NCBI GenBank assembly: GCA_964403465.1
Contig: CAYOFY010000083.1
Coordinates: 1-6,376, forward strand
Length of the DNA stretch: 6,376 nucleotides
Reading direction: 5' to 3'
Source: JAFGKM01 sp964403465
GTDB taxonomy: Bacteria; Ratteibacteria; UBA8468; B48-G9; JAFGKM01
The notes below the pieces were generated by a model, which worked only from the letters and a program-made list of their open reading frames with translations, ran no database searches and was not told the origin of the DNA. Below are positions 1 through 4,276 of this stretch, piece by piece (within the stretch, counting starts at the first letter, position 1; every line of letters starts with the position of its first letter). The position numbers were made by a program, and so were the translations under genes.

Positions 1-55
1 ACTTATAGGCGGGCTCCTTTAACGGGTGCGGTCGTTTTGCGGCACACTCTAATTA
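1..55 (-). other. Edge segment with a Shine-Dalgarno-like site
   Basis: Past the zinc-ribbon-like gene, reading leftwards, this strip has no terminator-like hairpin. It contains AAAGGAGC (near 13-20) shortly before the edge, which could serve a gene that starts outside the window. Nothing else can be supported here. Confidence 0.2.
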
Positions 56-278
56 TCAATGGCGCAGTTTTTGGGGGGAATGTCCACCCACTATTCTCTT
101 AAATTCTGTTAAGTTTTCGTATTCATCACCTTGTATACCGATGAGCACATCTACAAGTTCCCTGCAATCAGTGCAAAGCATAGTCCTGACAGTAGCAAAG
201 AAACCACAGTCCTTCCCCCCCAGATACTTCGGCGGTGTAACCACAATTCGAACAACCAAAAAGATAATGTGTTCCCAT
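56..278 (-). pseudogene. Small zinc-ribbon-like protein, frameshifted at a G7 run
   Basis: Two open frames join into one small protein if one G is removed from the seven-G run (215-221 on the plus strand). The first 21 residues start at the ATG at 276-278 and carry CSNC (residues 9-12). The rest carries CTDC (35-38) followed by RELVDVLIG and ends at the TGA at 56-58, about 73 residues in all. Two CxxC knuckles about 22 residues apart are typical of a zinc-binding ribbon, and no catalytic motif is visible. As it stands, the first frame runs out of register after the glycines, and the second has only an unconvincing internal start near 259. The start has no good Shine-Dalgarno site, but a promoter-like pair lies at 343-372. 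Cause unknown: a sequencing indel, a real pseudogene, or slippage. The C-terminus may also be damaged, because it lies in another C6/A5 run (68-78). The function is unknown; the zinc-ribbon call is from the cysteines alone. Confidence 0.68.
63..80 (+). repeat. Short dispersed motif, copy 1
   Basis: CGCAGTTTTTGGGGGGAA matches 2525-2542 at 16 of 18 bases. It lies at the 3' end of the frameshifted zinc-ribbon-like gene. A shorter relative, TTTTCGGCGGAA, occurs at 399-410. Confidence 0.35.
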
Positions 279-342
279 AATATTTATTGTTTTATCTGTT
301 CCTCAAAGAGCATGCAAATTTCAAAAAAATTTTATCTGCCAT

Positions 343-372
343 ATTAAAACACCCCTCGCTCCTGAAAGTCAA
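343..372 (-). promoter_or_regulatory. Candidate sigma70 promoter for the zinc-ribbon-like gene
   Basis: The minus strand shows TTGACT (367-372), an 18-bp spacer and TTTAAT (343-348), each box 5 of 6 to consensus. The expected transcript start is near 336, about 58 bases before the ATG at 278. The -35 box and GC-rich spacer belong to a 25-bp block repeated at 947-971, so the match could instead reflect that repeat. Confidence 0.4.
348..372 (-). repeat. Dispersed 25-bp block, copy 1
   Basis: This block matches 947-971 at 19 of 25 positions without gaps, same orientation, with an identical TTGACTTTCA end on the minus strand and a G-rich middle. It lies upstream of the zinc-ribbon-like gene and includes the -35 box of the promoter at 343-372. 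Confidence 0.45.
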
Positions 373-415
373 ACAACAGAAACCCGTGGGGTGTCAACTT
401 TTCGGCGGAATACGC

Positions 416-450
416 AAAAAAGAAAAGGGCACTGAATTGCTCCAGCGCCC
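416..450 (-). terminator. Intrinsic terminator of the small-gene operon
   Basis: On the minus strand the arms GGGCGCTG (443-450) and CAGTGCCC (427-434) form an 8-bp stem with one G-T wobble and an 8-base loop. TTTT-C-TTTTTT (426-416) follows directly. It begins 25 bases after the stop codon of the 48-residue gene, the expected place for the end of the transcript. Confidence 0.85.
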
Positions 451-474
451 TAATCTTAAATTGATTCTTATATG

Positions 475-621
475 TTATTTGCGGCCTTTCTTCTTCGGCT
501 TTGCTTTCTTTTTGCTGCCGCCGCGGGCCATCTTTGCTTCACACACATTTCCCTTGCCATCTACATAATACATGCAACCCTTCTGCCTCTTAACCGCGCC
601 TTTAATCAATATCTTTCCCAT
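475..621 (-). CDS. Small Lys-rich conserved-looking protein, 48 aa
   Basis: A short gene below usual length cut-offs. The chosen start is the ATG at 619-621, because GGAGG sits 5 bases upstream of it; an in-frame ATG at 631-633 would add MEDE but has no Shine-Dalgarno site. The protein opens MGKILIKGAVKRQKG, has a central CMYYVDGKGNVCEAKMARGG segment that reads like a compact beta-hairpin, and ends in a very basic tail rich in KKK and KPKKKGRK. The tail suggests binding to nucleic acid or the ribosome, but that is only inferred from charge. The pattern VKRxxGxxYYVDxxGNV followed by MARGG resembles small hypothetical proteins I recall from uncultured bacteria; I know no function. It is 94 bases downstream of the 59-residue gene on the same strand and is followed by a strong terminator, so it is probably the last gene of that operon or has its own promoter at 665-693. 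Confidence 0.8.
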   Translation of the reverse strand: MGKILIKGAVKRQKGCMYYVDGKGNVCEAKMARGGSKKKAKPKKKGRK

Positions 622-664
622 TTCGTCCTCCATGTTTGGGGTTTGTTATTATTTCCCCATATTC

Positions 665-693
665 ATTCTATCACCATAACAGCGAGGGAGCAA
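665..693 (-). promoter_or_regulatory. Possible internal promoter with extended -10
   Basis: The minus strand has TTGCTC (688-693), a 17-bp spacer and TAGAAT (665-670) preceded by TG at the extended -10 position (672-673). It would place a start near 658, about 37 bases before the ATG of the 48-residue gene. The -35 box is weak, so the call rests on the extended -10. Confidence 0.35.
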
Positions 694-715
694 GCGAATT
701 CAGGTTAAGTTGGGC

Positions 716-895
716 CTATAGTTTCTTATATACATTAAGCCCGATTTTTATTTCTTCCTTCTCCGGTATGGAAACATTGCCTTCTGTAGAAGCGATAATA
801 ATGCTCTTTCCTGAAGATGATTTGCCGAATTCCTTTGATATATCAACCATTATGGTCAATATGTTTCCTTCCAATTTCATTTCGCAGTTCTTCAT
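716..895 (-). CDS. Small conserved-looking protein, 59 aa
   Basis: The ATG at 893-895 is preceded by AGGAGGG (903-909) at good spacing, and the frame is open to the TAG at 716-718. The protein starts MKNCEMKLEGNILTIMVDIS, continues with KEFGKSSSGKSIIIASTEGN and ends with a VSIP segment and IGLNVYKKL. The alternating hydrophobic pattern at residues 8-19 and 31-36 suggests a small beta-rich domain, with no signal peptide or membrane helix. The GKSSSGKS stretch looks like a loop but is not a proper Walker A (no hydrophobic strand and helix in the right places). I recall similar hypothetical proteins with SGKxxxIASTxGN and GLNVYKK, with no known role. It lies between the 25-residue peptide ORF (49 bases upstream) and the 48-residue gene (94 bases downstream), all on the same strand. 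Confidence 0.82.
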   Translation of the reverse strand: MKNCEMKLEGNILTIMVDISKEFGKSSSGKSIIIASTEGNVSIPEKEEIKIGLNVYKKL

Positions 896-902
896 GTCGT
901 TT

Positions 903-909
903 CCCTCCT
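903..909 (-). promoter_or_regulatory. Strong Shine-Dalgarno site of the 59-aa gene
   Basis: AGGAGGG lies 7 bases upstream of the ATG at 893-895. It fixes the start of a gene that would otherwise be ignored for its length. Confidence 0.75.
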
Positions 910-942
910 GTTTGTCTCAATAACGTTTCTCAAGTTCTCCTT

Positions 943-971
943 ATTTAACCACCCCCGTCCATGAAAGTCAA
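943..971 (-). promoter_or_regulatory. Possible second promoter for the 59-aa gene
   Basis: TTGACT (966-971), a 17-bp spacer and TTAAAT (943-948) on the minus strand predict a start about 41 bases before the ATG at 895. The site overlaps the 3' half of the peptide ORF 945-1022. The same DNA may therefore be read as a promoter, as codons for DYLTFMDGGG, or both. A second TTGACT lies 8 bases upstream (974-979). Confidence 0.35.
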
Positions 972-1022
972 GTAGTCAACCCCCCTCAAACAGCCAAAAA
1001 ATCCCCTTCCCCCAGCCTTCAT
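945..1022 (-). CDS. Possible 25-aa peptide ORF at the head of the operon
   Basis: On the minus strand AGGAGG (1033-1038) stands 10 bases upstream of the ATG at 1020-1022, which opens 25 codons to the TAA at 945-947. The peptide begins MKAGGRGFFGCLRG, continues VDYLTFMDGG and is rich in glycine (8 of 25) and aromatic residues. A promoter-like pair (1064-1092) stands about 40 bases upstream, and the 59-residue gene starts 49 bases after the stop. The full set of promoter, ribosome site, ORF and following gene argues for translation. The length allows chance, so confidence is limited. It could be a leader peptide that controls the next gene, a small protein in its own right, or a chance ORF over a repeat. 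Confidence 0.42.
   Translation of the reverse strand: MKAGGRGFFGCLRGVDYLTFMDGGG
947..971 (-). repeat. Dispersed 25-bp block, copy 2
   Basis: Second copy of the block at 348-372. Here it lies within the 3' half of the 25-residue ORF, where it encodes LTFMDGGG, and upstream of the 59-residue gene. Confidence 0.45.
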
Positions 1023-1063
1023 GCTGCAAAAACCTCCTTTTTCTGTTTTCGAAGAAGGAAATA

Positions 1064-1092
1064 ATTAGAACAATCCTAAACATTTAAGTCAA
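1064..1092 (-). promoter_or_regulatory. Candidate operon promoter facing left
   Basis: The minus strand reads TTGACT (1087-1092), 17-bp spacer, TCTAAT (1064-1069); both boxes are 5 of 6 to the sigma70 consensus. The expected start near 1057 gives a leader of about 35 bases to the peptide ATG and about 160 to the 59-residue gene. It is divergent from the ATPase promoter at 1185-1213. Confidence 0.5.
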
Positions 1093-1175
1093 GAGAATCA
1101 TTAGGGGAAGGACAACTTGTTCCCTGGCAAGATTTCATGTGCCCCCACAAAAAAATCTTAATAATTGATTCTTGA
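1089..1175. repeat. Nested inverted repeats between divergent promoters
   Basis: The inner pair AAGATTT (1129-1135) and AAATCTT (1153-1159) encloses a further TGTG/CACA stem with a CCCC loop. An outer imperfect pair, TCAAGAGAATCATTA (1089-1103) and TAATTGATTCTTGA (1162-1175), flanks it with a 2-base bulge. The array lies between the leftward promoter (1064-1092) and the rightward one (1185-1213), so it may be an operator or a structured spacer. No U-tract follows on either strand, so it is not a terminator. Confidence 0.45.
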
Positions 1176-1184
1176 AAAATTGGA

Positions 1185-1213
1185 TTGACACTCCGAAATT
1201 TCAATGATATAAT
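1185..1213 (+). promoter_or_regulatory. Perfect-consensus extended -10 promoter of the ATPase gene
   Basis: TTGACA (1185-1190) and TATAAT (1208-1213) are exact sigma70 boxes separated by exactly 17 bp, and TG at 1205-1206 adds an extended -10. Only six bases separate TATAAT from the ATG at 1220, so the expected start point (7 bases past the -10) is the A of the start codon. The transcript is probably leaderless. Confidence 0.85.
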
Positions 1214-1219
1214 AGGTGC

Positions 1220-2368
1220 ATGATTCCAAGAAAACGATATATGGAATCTCTTGAGAAAGCAATTAGAAGGTCTCCTGTAACCGGTTTGCTTGGTCCCAGG
1301 CAGTGCGGCAAAACCACCCTTGCACATATGCTCGCGGGAAAGAAAAAGCATCATTATCTTGATTTGGAATCTCCCCAGGACCTCGCCAGGCTGGAAAATC
1401 CGCAGTTATTCCTTGAGTCGTTAAAAGGGCTGGTGATAATTGACGAGATACAACAGCGGCCGGATATCTTTCCCGTCTTACGGGTACTGTCGGACAGAAA
1501 AGGCCTTCCGGCGAAATTCTTGATTCTGGGCAGTGCATCGCCTTTTTTGATTAAAAGGGCTTCAGAATCTCTTGCCGGCCGTATTGAATTTGTTGAATTG
1601 GGCGGATTTGATATGGAAGAAACGGGAAACAGGGATATGCAGAAACTATGGTTGCGGGGAGGGTTTCCGAGGTCCTTTCTTGCCAGGACAAACGACGACA
1701 GCCTTGCATGGCGCGAAAATTTTATCCGGACATTCTTGCAGCGAGATATACCGCAACTGGGGATTTCAATACCATATTCCGCGCTCAGGAGGTTCTGGAC
1801 CATGCTGGCGCACTATCATGGTCAAATCTGGAACGCTTCGGAACTCGGACGTGCCCTTGGATTGACGGATAAGACCGTCCGGCATTATCTGGATATTTTG
1901 ACGGAAACTTACATGGTAAGGCAGCTTCAACCATGGTATAAGAACATTTCCAAGCGGCAGGTCAAGGCGCAAAAGATATACCTGCGCGACAGCGGGCTTT
2001 TCCATTCTCTTATGTCCATACCCGACAGGAAAACACTCTGGGCTCATCCCAAGATCGGCGCATCGTGGGAAGGTTTTATGCTGGAACAGACATTGAGGAG
2101 AATTGCGCCCCTGGAGGTTTTTTTCTGGGCGACACACGGCGGCGCGGAAATAGACCTTGTCGTTATGGCAAAAGGGAAGCGGTACGGGATTGAATTCAAG
2201 TGGAGTGAAAAACCGATTCTAACCAAATCAATGCGCGCTGTGAAACAGGACCTCTCCCCGGAAAAAATTTGGGTGGTATATCCCGGGAGGCACACTTATG
2301 AAATTGACAAACAGGTCCTGGCGGTTTCTTCCAATGACCTATCGGAGATTGTATCTGTTCTTACGTGA
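1220..2368 (+). CDS. AAA+ ATPase with DUF4143-type C-terminal domain
   Basis: A 382-residue cytoplasmic protein of the usual length for the predicted AAA+ ATPases that carry DUF4143. Visible in order: Walker A GPRQCGKT (25-32); Walker B LVIIDE (71-76); sensor-1-like LILGSAS (101-107); the SLAGRIEFVEL segment (117-127) and LRGGFP (145-150) typical of the family; a winged-helix region (about 190-235) with NASELGRALGL and DKTVRHYLDIL; and a C-terminal part with WEGFMLEQ (283-290), GGAEIDLVV (307-315) and IEFKWS (324-329). D312, E325 and K327 fit a PD-(D/E)XK-like nuclease core, so the domain may still cut or bind DNA; that is inferred. Members of this family occur widely as single, patchily distributed genes whose biological role is poorly known. 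No Shine-Dalgarno site precedes the ATG; the promoter position supports leaderless initiation at 1220. A later in-frame ATG (residue 8) also lacks a ribosome site. It has no co-directional neighbour and is convergent with the hydrolase-like gene. Confidence 0.93.
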   Translation: MIPRKRYMESLEKAIRRSPVTGLLGPRQCGKTTLAHMLAGKKKHHYLDLESPQDLARLENPQLFLESLKGLVIIDEIQQRPDIFPVLRVLSDRKGLPAKFLILGSASPFLIKRASESLAGRIEFVELGGFDMEETGNRDMQKLWLRGGFPRSFLARTNDDSLAWRENFIRTFLQRDIPQLGISIPYSALRRFWTMLAHYHGQIWNASELGRALGLTDKTVRHYLDILTETYMVRQLQPWYKNISKRQVKAQKIYLRDSGLFHSLMSIPDRKTLWAHPKIGASWEGFMLEQTLRRIAPLEVFFWATHGGAEIDLVVMAKGKRYGIEFKWSEKPILTKSMRAVKQDLSPEKIWVVYPGRHTYEIDKQVLAVSSNDLSEIVSVLT

Positions 2369-2548
2369 AGGGACCTTACGCCTAAAAACTACGCCGGTCA
2401 TAATTGGAGTAAAGATTAGAGTAAAGCGTGAAATTGACCGGAAGAGCCTTGGCCAGACATAGAGTAAAATTCCCTTTTATGCGCTTGGTGTCTTGCCCTT
2501 AGCGAGATTGAGCAGCCATTCTCCCGCGGTTTTCGGGGGGAAGGGCAT
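2369..2548. other. Spacer between convergent genes, with short repeats
   Basis: No clear intrinsic terminator is seen for either gene. The strip holds the inverted pair CCGGTCA (2394-2400) and TGACCGG (2435-2441) with a 34-base loop, and three copies of GAGTAAA (2407-2413, 2419-2425, 2462-2468), the first two 12 bp apart. Reading leftwards, 23 sense codons (2480-2548) continue in frame past the hydrolase stop to a TAA, ending GEWLLNLAKGKTPSA. These may be a lost C-terminal tail or chance. Confidence 0.4.
2525..2542 (+). repeat. Short dispersed motif, copy 2
   Basis: CGCGGTTTTCGGGGGGAA lies just past the stop codon of the hydrolase-like gene, in the same orientation relative to the gene as the copy at 63-80. 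Confidence 0.35.
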
Positions 2549-3993
2549 TCACAGGAAACTTACTGTCTGGTCTTCAACAAGTCTGTTGACCATACTGTCC
2601 AACCAGTGCCAGAATTGCCAGCGGTTAATCTCCACAATTGTTTTTTTGCCAGGACCTTTGAGGAACTGGAAACTTCTCATCTTTGACCGGATTTCCTTTC
2701 TATCCTCTTCCGTTACACAACCGGCGTTCCAACGGGCAAGGATTTCGACAAACAACTGAGCGGCTTCTTCGCTTTCCAGCACATTGCCAAGAGTTTTTTT
2801 GCAAAATCTCTCAGTGAATCCTCCGGCCAATGAACGAAATGCGAGAATGCAAGATAGTTCAAAGCCCATGGAATGTACCGGGATGTGACCTCGCCATGAA
2901 TGGCCACGCCCTCCATTCCGGAACTATATGCGCGGAGACAGGATTCTTTGATTACACTGATCCCCTCCCTGTAACGGTCTCCCGACCATTGGCTGGGATA
3001 ATGTTGGAAAGCCGTGCTTCGTATTGATGGAGGTCTGACATCTTTAGGCCAACAGGGATTCTCAAATACCGCGTCGGGTACGCCGTCATCAAGATACACA
3101 GTCAACGGCAGGGGTTTTCTGAGGGTCATTCCGGTGATTGTCCACTGAGCAACGCTCCCTTTATGGAACCTGTCGAACATCTGGGGTCTTGCGCATTGCA
3201 TGTATGAACCGTTCTGGACAATCTCCGCAGAACTGGGGTTTTTACCGGGGACAAATCCGGTGTATGTCGCATAGCTGATAATGGAAGTATCCATCCTGTC
3301 TTCAAGCATACGCAGTGCCGGAGCATATCCCATTTCCTGAAAACAGTACACGGCGGGTTCATCTTCCGGCCGGCTATGTCGCACCTCTCTGCAACGAGGA
3401 CATTCGCAGGTTATGAAATCTCCGTTTTCAAGGTTCACGCCTCCAATTGCAAATTCCCTGAAAAGCCATTGGATTGATTCCTCCTGCCATTCCCTGAACA
3501 GTGGATGTGTTGGGCAGACACCGTATGAGACTCCAGCGTAGGTTTTTGTATTACCTTTTTCATCCAGCATCCTTACAGATGGATTTTTGCATATGAAGGT
3601 CTCCATGTTGTAAGGGTGATTCCCCTCGTAATAGACTCCGCCGTACCATGTAGTTCCAACACCCGGCATAATGGCAATGCCTCTCTCTGAAGCATAGCCT
3701 GCAACGCGCTTTGCATATTCAACGCCGCCATGAGAATCTCTCAGAAAGCCCCAGACGACAATTCCCTTAATACCGAGACCTGCTGAAAAATCCGTAAGCC
3801 GTTGGTAATCCTCTATAAACGCCTCCGGTCTTTTCAGGTATGGATTGTGACATCCTGAATTTTGCAGCCCGGGGTCATCAAGAACCCAGTTGGTGCTGTG
3901 ATCCCATGTCCAGAAATACGAGTTCGGCAATTTGGGTTGCGGATGTTTCAGTTCCAGGGTGTAGTAACTCCCTTTGTGCTCTTTCCACACCAT
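2549..3993 (-). CDS. Glycoside-hydrolase-like TIM-barrel protein, frame broken at A7
   Basis: Two overlapping frames form one protein of about 481 residues. The first runs from the ATG at 3991-3993 through residue 400 (RDFAKK). In the given sequence it then continues for 26 unrelated-looking residues to a TAA at 2713-2715. A step back of one base at the A7 run (2794-2800) enters the second frame, which continues TLGNVLESEEAAQLFVEILA and ends at the TGA at 2549-2551. AAGGAGGGG lies just upstream of the start. There is no signal peptide, so the product is probably cytoplasmic. The alternating strand/helix pattern (IKGIVVWGF 75-83, RGIAIMPGVGTTWYGG 104-119, GVNLENGDF 185-193) fits a TIM barrel. 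The ENGDF segment with C196, C198 and C201 resembles DUF4838/GH20-like glycosidases, where an acid precedes a C-x-C-x-x-C cluster; E189 and D192 are candidate catalytic acids. Substrate unknown. It is divergent from the DUF6785-type membrane gene, suggesting linked use of a carbohydrate. Family name is tentative; barrel hydrolase is fairly secure. Confidence 0.78.
2794..2800 (-). other. A7 frameshift or slippage site
   Basis: On the coding strand the frame reads gcA AAA AAA ctc. Two lysine tRNAs on A AAA AAA could re-pair after a -1 slip, and the -1 frame gives a plausible continuation of the protein. One extra A in the true genome would give the same result without recoding. I see no convincing stimulatory hairpin or internal Shine-Dalgarno site. 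Confidence 0.6.
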
Positions 3994-4040
3994 TTTCTTC
4001 CCCTCCTTATTCAGCCAGCATTCTTGGTGCCGGGAGTAAT

Positions 4041-4070
4041 ATTAAACTACTATCCTCTTTTGCCTGTCAA
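4041..4070 (-). promoter_or_regulatory. Candidate promoter of the hydrolase-like gene
   Basis: The minus strand has a perfect TTGACA (4065-4070), an 18-bp spacer and TTTAAT (4041-4046). The expected start near 4034 leaves a leader of about 40 bases containing AAGGAGGGG before the ATG at 3993. Confidence 0.6.
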
Positions 4071-4102
4071 ATGGAAGGAGGTCATGTAAACGGAGAGAGA
4101 TT

Positions 4103-4201
4103 ATGCCGGAGAATTGCAGGGCGGCGTTAATGAGATGGAAAAGGAAGATAAGCGGATTGACGCCGGCGGAGAAATCACATAAAATATTGAAAGGCAGATG
4201 A
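4103..4201 (+). CDS. Doubtful 32-aa upstream ORF
   Basis: An ATG at 4103 with GGAG seven bases upstream opens 32 codons to the TGA at 4199-4201, giving a basic peptide that begins MPENCRAALMRWKRK. It overlaps the predicted promoter of the membrane protein gene (4157-4185), and another frame over the same bases is also open. There is no promoter clearly placed for it. It could be a small leader ORF or chance. Confidence 0.15.
   Translation: MPENCRAALMRWKRKISGLTPAEKSHKILKGR
4157..4185 (+). promoter_or_regulatory. Candidate promoter of the DUF6785-type gene
   Basis: TTGACG (4157-4162), a 17-bp spacer and TAAAAT (4180-4185) are each 5 of 6 to consensus. The expected start near 4192 gives a leader of about 85 bases, beginning with the palindrome at 4199-4218. 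Confidence 0.55.
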
Positions 4202-4218
4202 GAAAACTGTTTTTCTCA
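4199..4218 (+). repeat. Perfect 8-bp inverted repeat in the 5' leader
   Basis: TGAGAAAA and TTTTCTCA flank a CTGT loop. It begins 14 bp past the predicted -10 of the membrane protein promoter. That position suits an operator for a dimeric repressor or a 5' mRNA hairpin. No U-tract follows, so it is not a normal terminator. Confidence 0.5.
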
Positions 4219-4276
4219 AAGGAAGTGCCGACACCTTTTTGAAGAACGGAATTCTTGCCAGGATATGAGGAAGGAG

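Noticed and set aside
350..395. ACACCCC and GGGGTGT arms as a second terminator
   Set aside because: The loop is about 30 bases and there is no T-tract directly after the arm on either strand; chance pairing or part of the repeat block is more likely.
141..708. Overlapping plus-strand ORFs of 68-93 codons in the left region
   Set aside because: They run antisense to the small genes and the terminator, lack ribosome sites, and their Ser/Phe/Leu-rich text is the reverse of Lys/Glu/Gly-rich coding sequence.
1354..1803. 149-codon minus-strand ORF inside the ATPase gene
   Set aside because: It is antisense to a gene with clear Walker motifs, its translation is Ser/Arg/Pro-rich with no domain pattern, and it lacks a ribosome site.
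2549..2551. TGA as a sense codon (alternative genetic code)
   Set aside because: The ATPase gene ends at TGA at a natural family length, and Trp in all genes here is encoded by TGG.
4085..4180. Second open frame (acidic, ending GGEIT) in the divergent intergenic region
   Set aside because: Its only start is an ATG directly followed by TAA or a late internal ATG, and it overlaps the promoter; protein-like composition alone is not enough.
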